From contig NZ_CYPU01000039.1 in NCBI RefSeq assembly GCF_001458195.1, positions 682,093 through 746,092 of the forward strand: DNA of 64,000 nt, given 5' to 3'. The translations under genes and the position numbers were made by a program. This document shows positions 1-10,117 of this stretch, piece after piece (positions within the stretch are counted from its first letter, which is position 1; every line of letters begins with the position of its first letter). A model generated the notes under the pieces. It had not been told where the DNA came from. It was given only the letters and a program-made list of their open reading frames with translations, and ran no database searches. This stretch comes from Ruegeria atlantica (GTDB taxonomy: Bacteria > Pseudomonadota > Alphaproteobacteria > Rhodobacterales > Rhodobacteraceae).

Positions 1-466
1 CAACTGAGTCGACGACAACCATATTCACAGCGCCCGAACGCACCAGCGTATCGGTGATCTCAAGCGCTTGTTCACCGGTGTCAGGCTGCGAGATCAACAG
101 TTCATCAAGATCGACGCCCAGCTTACGGGCATATTGTGGGTCCAGCGCGTGTTCGGCATCCACGAATGCGCACACACCGCCACGTTTTTGCTGTTCTGCA
201 ATGCAATGCAGCGTCAGCGTGGTCTTGCCCGAGCTTTCCGGGCCATAAATCTCAACAATCCGACCCATCGGCAGACCACCAATACCCAGCGCGATATCCA
301 GGCCCAAAGACCCGGTCGAGCTTGCATCGATGTCCTGCTTGGCATCCTCGCCCAGCTTCATGATCGAGCCTTTGCCGAACTGCCGTTCGATTTGCGCCAG
401 CGCGCTATCAAGCGCCTTTTGCTTGTCTGCGTTTTTCTTGTCGCTCATTGTCAGAAGATCCGCCAT
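1..466 (-). CDS. recA: RecA recombinase, N-terminal part (gene runs off the left edge)
   Basis: RecA is the DNA strand-exchange protein for recombinational repair; it also triggers LexA self-cleavage in the SOS response. About 155 N-terminal codons are visible. They include the helical N-terminal segment with [19 protein letters not shown] (about residues 18-36) and the Walker A loop GPESSGKT (about 75-82), then the start of the ATPase core with the VDAEHALDP segment. The start chosen is the ATG at 466-464, giving [12 protein letters not shown] second in-frame ATG at 448 is possible. The C-terminal half lies outside the window. An SOS box sits 56 bp upstream. Identification is secure from conserved RecA sequence. 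Confidence 0.97.
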   Translation of the reverse strand, partial: MADLLTMSDKKNADKQKALDSALAQIERQFGKGSIMKLGEDAKQDIDASSTGSLGLDIALGIGGLPMGRIVEIYGPESSGKTTLTLHCIAEQQKRGGVCAFVDAEHALDPQYARKLGVDLDELLISQPDTGEQALEITDTLVRSGAVNMVVVDSV

Positions 467-521
467 TGTCCTGTCGCCTTCTCTTTTGTCACACCCATGA
501 TCGGGCGGCAATCACTGCTTT

Positions 522-536
522 GTTCGCCTCTTGTTC
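522..536. promoter_or_regulatory. SOS (LexA) box upstream of recA
   Basis: The plus strand reads GTTC, seven bases (GCCTCTT), GTTC, an exact match to the alphaproteobacterial LexA operator GTTC-N7-GTTC. It lies 56 bp upstream of the recA ATG, where a promoter-overlapping operator is expected. The motif is seen directly. LexA binding is inferred from the alphaproteobacterial consensus. Confidence 0.88.
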
Positions 537-658
537 CTTATGGGACCAAAAAGAGAACATTTCAACTAAAACTTACAATACTTACTGTTCGGCAATTGTG
601 TTAAAGAGTCGTTTACGCCAATCTGCGACTACTAAATTAGGCGGCGAAGGGCGAATAA

Positions 659-1252
659 ATGCTTGTTTTCTATAAGGAACGCCTTGCGTTTCTGGCAGTT
701 CCAAAAACAGGCAGCACAGCCTATCACACTGCCCTGAGCGCGCGGGCCGACTTTGTCGTCACCGGCCCGCCCGAATTGAAACATGCGCCTGTTCGCCGTT
801 ATGACAGGTTTTTTCAAAACATTTTTCGCAAAATGTATGACACCGAAATGGAAATCATGGCCGTCGTGCGCGAACCTATCGACTGGCTCGGCAGTTGGTA
901 CAAATACCGCAGCCGGGACGACCGCATTGGGCACCCGCATTCAACCCGCGACCTGAGCTTTGATGATTTTGTTCAGGGTTACATGCAAAACCCCCGCCCG
1001 GAATTCGCAGATGTCGGCAGTCAGAGCCAGTTTTTCCGCACCCGAAACAACGGTTTCGGTGCGACGCATGTTTTTAAGTACGAAAATCAAGATAAGATAC
1101 TGAGGTTTATTCAGGACCGGTTGAACATGGAAGTCACCCTGCAGCGCGAGAATGTCTCACCAAAACGCGACCTATTCTTGTCGCCGGAAACGGAAAAGAA
1201 GTTCCGCAACCACCACGCCGAGGAGTTTTCCTGCCACGACGCGGCGCGTTAG
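659..1252 (+). CDS. small sulfotransferase-family protein
   Basis: This 197-residue protein looks like a member of the carbohydrate/gamma-type sulfotransferase superfamily, which moves sulfate from PAPS to a hydroxyl group. PKTGSTA near residues 15-21 fits the 5'-phosphosulfate-binding loop, and VVREPIDWLGSWYKYRSR near 69-86 fits the 3'-phosphate-binding region with its conserved Arg. No signal peptide or membrane segment is visible. The start has a GAAGGG ribosome site 7 bases upstream. It sits between recA and cckA, and its TAG is immediately followed by the convergent cckA stop with no gap. The acceptor cannot be predicted. The protein is short for the family but shows no break. Confidence 0.7.
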   Translation: MLVFYKERLAFLAVPKTGSTAYHTALSARADFVVTGPPELKHAPVRRYDRFFQNIFRKMYDTEMEIMAVVREPIDWLGSWYKYRSRDDRIGHPHSTRDLSFDDFVQGYMQNPRPEFADVGSQSQFFRTRNNGFGATHVFKYENQDKILRFIQDRLNMEVTLQRENVSPKRDLFLSPETEKKFRNHHAEEFSCHDAAR

Positions 1253-3547
1253 TCAGTTCAGTTGATTAAACACAGCCTCGGTCAACTGCGTCAAAGAGAA
1301 CGGCTTGGGCAAAAAGGTGGAATTCGCAATCTCGGTGCCTGAGTCGCCAAAGGCGCCTTCGGTATAGCCAGACATAAAGATCACCCGCACATTCGGTCGG
1401 GTCTCCATCGCTTTGCGCACCCAGGTTGGCCCGTCCATGCCAGGCATGACTACGTCTGTTACGAAGGCATCCACATGCACCGACCCATCCTCCAGCAGGT
1501 GCAGCGCCTCTTCGGCGGACCCGGATTCGAGCACGGTGTAGCCCTTCAATCGCAATGCACGTGTGGCAAAGGCCCGAACCGGGGCCTCATCCTCGACCAG
1601 CAGAACTACGCCTTCACCCTGCCGTGACGTTGGGTTTTCCGGAAGGCTGTCGATATCCTGATCGATTTTCTGCGGTGCGGTTGAAACCGGCAGATACACG
1701 GTAAATTCGGTTCCCTTGCCCTGAATGCTATCGACAAAGATGAACCCTCCGGTCTGCTTGACGATGCCGAAGACCGTCGACAATCCAAGACCGGTCCCCT
1801 CACCGGTGCGCTTGGTCGTATAGAATGGCTCGAACACTTTTTGAAGCTTGTCCGCTGGGATACCGGTGCCACTGTCGATCATTTTAACGGTGACGTATTC
1901 GCCGGGTTGTACTGTTGCACGGTCCCGCCGGAGCGGTTCGGTCAGAGACACAACCTCGGTCTCGATACGTACCTCGCCACCTTCGGGCATCGCGTCCCGT
2001 GCGTTCACAACCAGGTTCATAAAGACCTGTTCGAGCTGCCTTTTGTCTGCGCACACAGGCTTCAGCACGGGATCATGGCTTAACGTCAAGCGAACCTTTT
2101 CGCCGACCAAGCGATTCAAAAGATGGATCAGATCAGAGATCGTATCCCGGAGGTCCAAAACCTCCGGCTGCAGGGTTTGCTTGCGCGAGAAGGCCAGAAG
2201 TTGACTGACCAACGCCGCGGCCCGGTTGGCGTTCTGGTTGATCTGAACCAGGTCACCATAGTTCGGATCATTTTGATCGTGCCGCAGCAGCAATAGATCG
2301 CAATGCCCCGAAATCGCGGTCAGAAGATTGTTAAAATCATGCGCCACGCCTCCCGCCAATTGGCCGACGGCCTGCATCTTTTGCCCCTGCACGAACTGAG
2401 CTTCCAGTGTCTTCAACTCGGTCGCATCATTCACGACAGCGATCAGGCAAATCTGTCCCTTGCAGGTCACTCGGTTCAGCGTGACCTGCACGAAAACCTC
2501 TTTGTCCTGTCGTGACAGACGCAGAAATTCCGACCGGGGAACGGCATTCTCTTCGGTCGCGATCCGGGTCAACCAATCCAGAATGGGATAGCCAAGCCCG
2601 TGCATAATTTCGGCCACGTTCGACTTGCCCGGCTGGATCTCTCCGATCAGCTTAATCGCCATCCGGTTCGCATCCAAAATTTCGCCTTCAGGGGACAAAC
2701 ACATCACCGGCACGGGCAATTCAGCGAATGGGGCATCGCCCTCAGATGGGCGCGCAGATTTCATCGGCAACAATAGCAGATCGCGCACAGTGCCCGAGCG
2801 GGACAGCTCGGACACGGTCACGGGCACCTGCCCGTCCAAGGTTTCAGCAAGCGAGATTTCACCCGGATGCGGGATGTCTTTGGGAAATATCCTACCCATA
2901 TCGTCGGGCCTGTGACCCAGAATGGCCTCTGCCATTCCATTCACCCGCAGAATTGTCCCGTTCCGACCCTCTGTCAGCACCGGAACAGGGGCGTCATCCC
3001 ATTGCCCGTCTTCATCCAGAAGGAACCGCCAGCAGAACACATCCTGCCCCACGCTGAACACCGAGATCGGGATTGTCGAGCCAACAGTCACGATATCTTC
3101 GCGGGCGCGTTCGTGGATTTCCGCGATGGATTGCAAGCGCAGCAGGATCGCTGCGGGATTTGCGAATCTGGATTTCAGGGAATGCTGCAATCGCGCACCT
3201 GGAAAAGCGTTTAACTGCGCCTTTGCACGTGTGTTCGCACTCAGAATATCGCCATTTGCGTTGGCGATCACTGTCGGACACAAGTCCTGTTCGGTGAAGA
3301 CGGCCATCACTTCTGCCGAATTACGCGCCGTTCGGTCGGCCGTGAATCCCCGAAAAACAACCAGTAGGCCGGCGGCCAGTAGCGACACACCAGCAACAAC
3401 AAGACCCATATTCCAGGCGGTCGGCAAAACTTCTGTCAACGGTGTTAAACTTAGCAATGCGCCCAAAACAACAAGTGGCACAAGGCGCGAGAAGGCCGGT
3501 GTTTTTCTTGAGGTCGGCTCAGAAAAGATCTCTGCAGTATCGGACAT
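1253..3547 (-). CDS. cckA: CckA hybrid sensor histidine kinase
   Basis: CckA is the membrane kinase/phosphatase that feeds phosphate through ChpT to the cell-cycle regulator CtrA; in roseobacters this path controls motility and gene-transfer-agent functions. The protein is about 764 residues. It has two N-terminal membrane segments (about 22-65), a PAS-rich sensory region (about 80-375), a HisKA domain with GGVAHDFNNLL carrying the phospho-His near 403, an HATPase domain with an N-box near 515 and DSGTGIPADKL, and a C-terminal receiver with acceptor Asp near 698 (VTDVVMPGMDG). The ATG at 3547 is preferred over an in-frame TTG at 3553. A CtrA-type box lies 47 bp upstream. Family assignment is very strong. 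Confidence 0.95.
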   Translation of the reverse strand: MSDTAEIFSEPTSRKTPAFSRLVPLVVLGALLSLTPLTEVLPTAWNMGLVVAGVSLLAAGLLVVFRGFTADRTARNSAEVMAVFTEQDLCPTVIANANGDILSANTRAKAQLNAFPGARLQHSLKSRFANPAAILLRLQSIAEIHERAREDIVTVGSTIPISVFSVGQDVFCWRFLLDEDGQWDDAPVPVLTEGRNGTILRVNGMAEAILGHRPDDMGRIFPKDIPHPGEISLAETLDGQVPVTVSELSRSGTVRDLLLLPMKSARPSEGDAPFAELPVPVMCLSPEGEILDANRMAIKLIGEIQPGKSNVAEIMHGLGYPILDWLTRIATEENAVPRSEFLRLSRQDKEVFVQVTLNRVTCKGQICLIAVVNDATELKTLEAQFVQGQKMQAVGQLAGGVAHDFNNLLTAISGHCDLLLLRHDQNDPNYGDLVQINQNANRAAALVSQLLAFSRKQTLQPEVLDLRDTISDLIHLLNRLVGEKVRLTLSHDPVLKPVCADKRQLEQVFMNLVVNARDAMPEGGEVRIETEVVSLTEPLRRDRATVQPGEYVTVKMIDSGTGIPADKLQKVFEPFYTTKRTGEGTGLGLSTVFGIVKQTGGFIFVDSIQGKGTEFTVYLPVSTAPQKIDQDIDSLPENPTSRQGEGVVLLVEDEAPVRAFATRALRLKGYTVLESGSAEEALHLLEDGSVHVDAFVTDVVMPGMDGPTWVRKAMETRPNVRVIFMSGYTEGAFGDSGTEIANSTFLPKPFSLTQLTEAVFNQLN

Positions 3548-3593
3548 TAACAACTCAGGTCAAAAGGCTTTGTCACACTCAGCCCGAATTTGG

Positions 3594-3608
3594 TTAACGC
3601 CCCCTTAA
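3594..3608. promoter_or_regulatory. CtrA-type box upstream of cckA
   Basis: The sequence reads TTAA, seven bases (CGCCCCC), TTAA, a perfect match to the CtrA consensus TTAA-N7-TTAA. It lies 47 bp upstream of the cckA start. Since CckA drives CtrA phosphorylation, a functional site would close a feedback loop. The motif is seen; binding is inferred. Confidence 0.75.
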
Positions 3609-3651
3609 GGACAGCGGAAACTTCTACCTAAGGTTGTTATTCAATGGCGCA

Positions 3652-4809
3652 CTACCGCGTCAAGTGCGACATAAAGAACCCGTCTGCACCTTGTGTCACA
3701 AGCCACGACTTTCGCATCGTTTCGGTCCAGTCGGGATTCAGTTTAAGAAATCCGTCGACAATATTGCCGTTTTCATCATCCAACATGGAGCAAGTCGCAT
3801 AGACTAGAATTCCACCCGGTCCAACCAGTTGAGCGGCGGAATTCAGGATGTCGGACTGAAGTACATTTAGCGCGTGCAACCCCTCTTCGGACAGTGCCCA
3901 TTTACCTGCCGGGGCACGCCGCCACGAGCCGCTGCCCGAGCATGGCGCATCCGTGAGAACAATATCGAACGGAGCCTGACGGGCTACATCTTCCGGCTGC
4001 AGGCAGGTAACACGCACACCGGCCCGTTTGGTCCGCATCGGCAGATCGCGCATGCGCCCTGCGTTCACATCATGCGCAAAGACCTCGACACCCGAATGGG
4101 CAGCCAGAGCCAGAGACTTGCCGCCACCGCCTGCGCAATAATCCAGAACACGCAGACCTGGCTGGAGATCGAGCGCTGCAACGACGGCCTGGCTGGCTGC
4201 GTCCTGCAATTCAACCACACCTTCGGAATAGGCGCGGCTTTGCGCAATTTTTCGGGCCCCTTCAGTGACCTCTAGGGCGGTTTCACACGCCGAATGGTCT
4301 TTCGCGCAAATTCCGTAAGCACTCAAAGCAGCAATCGCACCAGCACGATCGGTTTTGGCAAGGTTAGCCCGCAAATGAACAGGTGCACGGGTTTGCAATA
4401 CTTGTGCCGCCGCTTTTGCTTGATCCCCGAGCGAGGTTTGAAAACGCGGCCAGAGCCACTCGGGGATGTCGAACCGCTCGGCACCCGAGCTGAACGCGCG
4501 CGGCGCATCGGCGGCGGTTAACGGCTCTGGCGTATATCGTTCGCCTGTAAACAGCGTCTCTGGATCACCGCCGGTTGACCGGATCGAACCGATCATCAAC
4601 CCGCGCCCGGTTTCTGCCCCGCCCAAGGCCGAGAAGGACCGTTTGCAACGCAGCGCTTCGAACACGTGATCGCGCACGGCGGCCCGGTCTTTCGAGCCCG
4701 CAAACCGGCTGCGGCGCGCCCATCCTGTCAAAGCCTTTTCAACCGGTGCGCCGGCAAGGATGTTATCCAAGATTTCAATCGAAGCCTGAACGCGCGCTGC
4801 TGGGGTCAT
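3652..4809 (-). CDS. RsmB/NOP2-family 16S rRNA (cytosine-C5) methyltransferase
   Basis: This SAM-dependent RNA m5C methyltransferase belongs to the RsmB/NOP2/Sun family and is 385 residues long, slightly shorter than E. coli RsmB. An N-terminal NusB-like helical domain (about 5-60) precedes the Rossmann methyltransferase. SAM motif I is VLDYCAGGGGKS (about 221-232). The motif IV Cys is in DAPCSGSGSWRR (about C290) and the motif VI Cys in YATCSML (about C340, the presumed nucleophile). The start is the ATG at 4809. It follows guaB on the same strand, but a strong terminator separates them, so it is probably transcribed independently. The exact target cytosine is not provable from sequence. Confidence 0.85.
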   Translation of the reverse strand: MTPAARVQASIEILDNILAGAPVEKALTGWARRSRFAGSKDRAAVRDHVFEALRCKRSFSALGGAETGRGLMIGSIRSTGGDPETLFTGERYTPEPLTAADAPRAFSSGAERFDIPEWLWPRFQTSLGDQAKAAAQVLQTRAPVHLRANLAKTDRAGAIAALSAYGICAKDHSACETALEVTEGARKIAQSRAYSEGVVELQDAASQAVVAALDLQPGLRVLDYCAGGGGKSLALAAHSGVEVFAHDVNAGRMRDLPMRTKRAGVRVTCLQPEDVARQAPFDIVLTDAPCSGSGSWRRAPAGKWALSEEGLHALNVLQSDILNSAAQLVGPGGILVYATCSMLDDENGNIVDGFLKLNPDWTETMRKSWLVTQGADGFFMSHLTR

Positions 4810-4837
4810 AAGATATTTCCGATTTCTCTGCTAAACC

Positions 4838-4874
4838 CAAAAAACGCAAAACGGCGCCCGCGTTGGGGCGCCGT
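4838..4874 (-). terminator. rho-independent terminator of guaB
   Basis: A 9-bp GC-rich stem (ACGGCGCCC / GGGCGCCGT, 4851-4874) lies 19 bp beyond the guaB stop. On the minus strand it is followed by TTTTGCGTTTTTT. This is a classic intrinsic terminator between guaB and the downstream rRNA methyltransferase gene. Confidence 0.85.
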
Positions 4875-4892
4875 GCTGCAAACTCTGTTGCG

Positions 4893-6344
<1,452 letters not shown>

Positions 6345-6558
6345 TTAACCCCATGCAAAAGCCCGTTTGGCGGTGACCCTATTACATGGAATTAACCTAA
6401 GGAAAAGCCCCTGACCTAAACTAGTTTCCCTTCGCTGGCCGATACCGCGGCAAAAAACGACGCAAGACGTTCAAAACGTGCCGCTGAATGGCCTTTCCCT
6501 TTGCGCACAAACCCATATCTTGCCGGGCATACGTGCGAATACAAAAGGCAGGCCAAAA

Positions 6559-8601
6559 ATGACCACCGACCCCCTTGTTGTCTTTACTCCGTCAGGCAAA
6601 CGCGGGCACTTCCCCGTGGGTACCCCGGTTCTGACCGCTGCGCGGCAGTTGGGTGTGGATCTGGATTCGGTCTGCGGAGGCCGTGGGATATGTTCGAAAT
6701 GTCAGATCACGCCCAGCTATGGCGAGTTTCCCAAACACGGTGTAACCGCATCAGAGAACGCGCTGAGCGAATGGAACGCGGTCGAACAGCGTTATGATGA
6801 CAAACGCGGCTTGAAATCGGGTCGTCGTCTGGGCTGTCAGGCGACAGTTCAGGGCGACATCGTGATCGATGTCCCACCCGAAAGCCAGGTCCACCGTCAG
6901 GTTGTTCGCAAGGCCGCCACCGCGCGGGCCATTACGATGGACCCGGCAACCCGGCTGTATTTCGTGGTGGTGGAAGAGCCCGACATGCATTCGCCAACAG
7001 GCGATCTAGAACGGCTGGAACGCGCGCTGCGCGAGCAGTGGAACATTGGCGCCATCACCGCCGATCTTTCGCTGATGTCCAAGCTGCAGCCCGCCCTGCG
7101 CAAGGGCAAATGGGAGGTCACCGTTGCCCTCCACAAAGGCCACAAGGATGAAGCGGCGCGCGTGGTCGAAATCTGGCCCGGATTGCATGAACATGGGCTT
7201 TATGGTCTGGCCATCGACCTCGGCTCGACCACAATTGCGGCGCACCTGACCGATCTGGAGACCGGCGAGGTCAAAGCGTCCTCGGGCCTGATGAACCCGC
7301 AGATCCGCTTTGGCGAAGACCTTATGAGCCGTGTGTCGTACTCGATGATGAACCCCGGCGGTGATCAAGAGATGACCAAAGCCGTACGAGAGGCGATCAA
7401 CGATCTGACCACCTCAATCTCAGAGGAAGCCGGGATTAGTTCTGACCTGATCGTGGAAACGGTGTTCGTGTGTAACCCTGTGATGCACCACCTGCTGCTG
7501 GGCCTGGACCCGGTTGAGTTGGGTCAGGCCCCCTTTGCTTTGGCGACCTCGGAAAGCATGTCCCTGCCCGCGCGAGAAATGGACCTGACAAATATGAACC
7601 CGCGCGCGCAGGTCTATATCCTGCCCTGCATCGCGGGCCATGTCGGTGCTGACTGCGCCGCGGTGGCACTGTCAGAGGAACCGGGAAAGTCCGAAGACCT
7701 TGTGCTGATCGTGGATGTGGGCACCAACGCCGAAATCCTGCTGGGCAATACCAGCCGCGTTCTGGCCTGTTCTTCGCCCACAGGTCCGGCATTCGAAGGC
7801 GCGCAGATTAGTTCCGGCCAGCGTGCCGCGCCCGGCGCTATTGAGCGTATCGAAATCGAACCTGTCACCAAGGAACCGCGCTTTCGCGTGATCGGCTCCG
7901 AAAAATGGTCCGACGAGGAAGGCTTTGATCAGGAGATTGCCACAAGCGGTATTACCGGCATCTGCGGCTCGGGCATTATCGAAGCGGTCGCCGAAATGCG
8001 CATCGCCGGATTGCTGGACGAAAGCGGCCTGATCGGGTCTGCAGACCAGACCGGCACGCCCCGTTGTGTACCCGAAGGTCGCACCCACGCCTATCTGATC
8101 CACGACGCCAGCGCCGAGGGCGGTCCGCGCATAACGGTCACGCAGGGCGATATCCGCGCCATCCAACTGGCCAAATCCGCGCTCTATGCCGGTGCGCGCC
8201 TGCTGATGGATGAAATGAACGTCGACACGGTGGATCGCGTTGTGCTGGCCGGGGCGTTCGGCGCGCATATCTCAACCAAGCACGCGATGGTTCTGGGTAT
8301 GATCCCCGATGCGCCTTTGGACAAGGTCTCAAGCGCGGGCAACGCGGCTGGCACCGGCGCGCGGATTGCCTTGTGCAACATTGGTGCCCGGTCCGAGATT
8401 GAGCGTGTGGTGCGCGAGATCACCAAGGTCGAAACGGCCATCGAGCCGAAATTTCAGGACCATTTCGTCGCCGCAAATGCCATCCCGCACAAGACGGATC
8501 CGTTCCCGGAATTGGCGCAGGTGGTCACTCTGCCCTCGCCCTCCTTCAATGCCGGTGGCGGAGAAGAAGGCTCTGGTCGCAGACGGCGCAGGCGGTCATA
8601 G
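6559..8601 (+). CDS. ASKHA-family reductive activator of corrinoid proteins (2Fe-2S, DUF4445)
   Basis: Proteins of this RACo/RamA-like family use ATP and low-potential electrons to reduce accidentally oxidised Co(II) corrinoid back to Co(I) so that methyl transfer can continue. The 680-residue protein has a plant-type 2Fe-2S ferredoxin domain with Cys39, Cys45, Cys48 and Cys93 (CGGRGICSKC, then LGCQA). An actin-like ATPase domain follows, with AIDLGSTTIAAHL, LIVDVGTNAEILLG and VLAGAFGAHIS. The C-terminus is an odd Gly/Arg tail ending in GSGRRRRRRS. I chose the ATG at 6559 because the ferredoxin fold begins at once; an upstream in-frame start at 6478 would add a non-conserved stretch. A SAM methyltransferase gene follows 25 bp later, and C1 genes lie beyond the island. 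Confidence 0.88.
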   Translation: MTTDPLVVFTPSGKRGHFPVGTPVLTAARQLGVDLDSVCGGRGICSKCQITPSYGEFPKHGVTASENALSEWNAVEQRYDDKRGLKSGRRLGCQATVQGDIVIDVPPESQVHRQVVRKAATARAITMDPATRLYFVVVEEPDMHSPTGDLERLERALREQWNIGAITADLSLMSKLQPALRKGKWEVTVALHKGHKDEAARVVEIWPGLHEHGLYGLAIDLGSTTIAAHLTDLETGEVKASSGLMNPQIRFGEDLMSRVSYSMMNPGGDQEMTKAVREAINDLTTSISEEAGISSDLIVETVFVCNPVMHHLLLGLDPVELGQAPFALATSESMSLPAREMDLTNMNPRAQVYILPCIAGHVGADCAAVALSEEPGKSEDLVLIVDVGTNAEILLGNTSRVLACSSPTGPAFEGAQISSGQRAAPGAIERIEIEPVTKEPRFRVIGSEKWSDEEGFDQEIATSGITGICGSGIIEAVAEMRIAGLLDESGLIGSADQTGTPRCVPEGRTHAYLIHDASAEGGPRITVTQGDIRAIQLAKSALYAGARLLMDEMNVDTVDRVVLAGAFGAHISTKHAMVLGMIPDAPLDKVSSAGNAAGTGARIALCNIGARSEIERVVREITKVETAIEPKFQDHFVAANAIPHKTDPFPELAQVVTLPSPSFNAGGGEEGSGRRRRRRS

Positions 8602-8626
8602 TCACCCCTGACACAAGGGAGGCGAC

Positions 8627-9484
8627 ATGCAGATCGCAAACGAGGAACAGGCTGAATATTGGGGGAAATCCCCGTCCGGTGCCAAATGGCTGACCTATGA
8701 GGACCAGCTGGATCAACTGATGGCGCCGGTCCTTGATCTGGTGCTGGAACGCGCCGAATTGAAGCCCGACATGCGTGTTCTGGATATCGGCTGCGGAACG
8801 GGTGCAAGCGCGATCGCCGCCGCACATGCCGTCGGGCCAGATGGCCACATTCTGGCTGCAGATGTCTCGCAGCCATTTCTGGACCGCGCATCGGCACGGG
8901 CATCCGATGCCGGGTCGCAAAACATCACCTTCCAGTTCGCCGACGCCCAGACCTACGCCTTTGAAGCAGCGGACCGAGACGCCATGATCTCGCGATTTGG
9001 GGTCATGTTCTTTGAGGATACGGTTGCCGCCTTTGCCAACATGACCCGCGCGCTAAGGCCCGGCGGCACGATGACCTTTGCCGCCTGGGGACCATTACCC
9101 GGTAACCCATGGTTCCGAGTACCCCATATAGCAGCCACCGAACGGCTGGACACGCCGCCCAAAGTCGACCGGAATGCACCGGGCCCCTTGGCGTTTCATG
9201 ATCGTGAGCGTGTTACCGGGTTGCTGGAAAAGGCAGGTCTAAGCAATATTCGCGCCGATTCTGTTGATCTGACGTTGGACTTTCAAGGCTCTTTGCTGGA
9301 TTGCGCCGCCCTGTGCACCCGCGTTGGCCCCGCCGCCCGTGTTATTACCCATTTCGACGGTAAACCCGATGACGTGACTGCGATCCAACACGCCGTCGCC
9401 GAAGCGTTTCACCCCTTTGCCAAAAATGGTGCGGTGCACATCCCGGCTGATATCAACCTATTTCAGGCGCGTCGCCCGGAGTAA
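8627..9484 (+). CDS. class I SAM-dependent methyltransferase (UbiE/COQ5-like)
   Basis: The 285-residue protein has a Rossmann methyltransferase core: motif I VLDIGCGTGASAIAAA (about 49-64), acidic motif II HILAADVSQPF, and RALRPGGTMTFAAWG (about 139-153). The substrate is unknown. The fold resembles UbiE/methyltransferase-11 enzymes acting on small molecules. A clear AGGGAGG ribosome site lies 6-8 bases before the ATG, and the gene follows the corrinoid activator by 25 bp, so they are probably co-transcribed. It could be part of the C1 module or simply adjacent. It is not itself a corrinoid enzyme. The next landmark downstream is the duplicated tRNA-Gly fragment at 9551. Confidence 0.75.
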   Translation: MQIANEEQAEYWGKSPSGAKWLTYEDQLDQLMAPVLDLVLERAELKPDMRVLDIGCGTGASAIAAAHAVGPDGHILAADVSQPFLDRASARASDAGSQNITFQFADAQTYAFEAADRDAMISRFGVMFFEDTVAAFANMTRALRPGGTMTFAAWGPLPGNPWFRVPHIAATERLDTPPKVDRNAPGPLAFHDRERVTGLLEKAGLSNIRADSVDLTLDFQGSLLDCAALCTRVGPAARVITHFDGKPDDVTAIQHAVAEAFHPFAKNGAVHIPADINLFQARRPE

Positions 9485-9550
9485 ATAGCCACAGACGCAA
9501 CCACGCTCAAAGCGCTGATTTCTAAGCTTTTCCGATGACAAATCGAGTTC

Positions 9551-9599
9551 TGGAGCGGGTAGCGGGAATCGAACCCGCGCGTTCAGCATAGGGAGCTGA
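9551..9599 (-). repeat. duplicated 3' half of tRNA-Gly(CCC), att-like scar
   Basis: The first 37 bases are identical to the 3' end (CCA through the TpsiC arm to the anticodon stem) of the intact tRNA-Gly at 11322-11395, in the same orientation. Allowing three mismatches the match is 49 bp. Similarity starts exactly at the encoded CCA and decays just past the anticodon stem. The 5' half of a tRNA is missing, so this is not a functional tRNA. This is the pattern left by site-specific integration into a tRNA gene. Confidence 0.85.
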
Positions 9600-9826
9600 T
9601 TTGATACATGGCGATATGCCAAATATCATTTGCGCTGGTGAAGATTGGTTTAAAACTTGTTCAAGATTTTCTGAACTATGTTGAACCGAACATCATCAAA
9701 GCAGCCGTGCCCTGGGCTGAAACCAGCCAAAATTAAACTGTCAGCATCAGCAGGGCATTTTGGCGTGGCTGCGGGGTCTGGATGACCAGATGCACGATGA
9801 CAGCTTCTTGCGACTCGTTCTGTGGC

Positions 9827-10075
9827 TTACAGCCCGGACGATAGACGACATTTTCGGTCATGGATCACCTCCGACCTCGGCACATACTCGCAGGTTGCGA
9901 ATTCCGCCTGCTCGATGGAACCAAGATACGCCTCCACGACGTCGACAATGGGCCGATCCGGCTTGCCCGCGAACTTAAACATAACGTTGGGGTCCACTGC
10001 TGTCTTCAAGCCAGCGTCGATCCAACGGGTACCGTGCTCGCGTCCTTCAACTACTTGATGTCGATAGAAATAATC
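9827..10075 (-). pseudogene. unrecognised reading-frame remnant inside the tRNA-Gly island
   Basis: A minus-strand frame is open for 83 codons, bounded upstream by two consecutive TGA codons, with no plausible start before an internal Met. The translation includes GTRWIDAGLKTAVDPNVMFK and YLGSIEQAEFATCEYVPRSE, which looks protein-like rather than random, but I do not recognise the family. It most likely represents a fragment of a gene captured in or broken by the island. The rest of 9600-9826 holds only short frames. Confidence 0.35.
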
Positions 10076-10117
10076 TCATCAGTAGGCAGGAGATGAACAG
10101 CTGACCTTTGGCGCAGT

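Noticed and set aside
9551..9623. Second tRNA gene at the repeat
   Set aside because: The 5' half, D arm and acceptor 5' strand are missing, and the anticodon loop has lost U33; it is a 3' fragment only.
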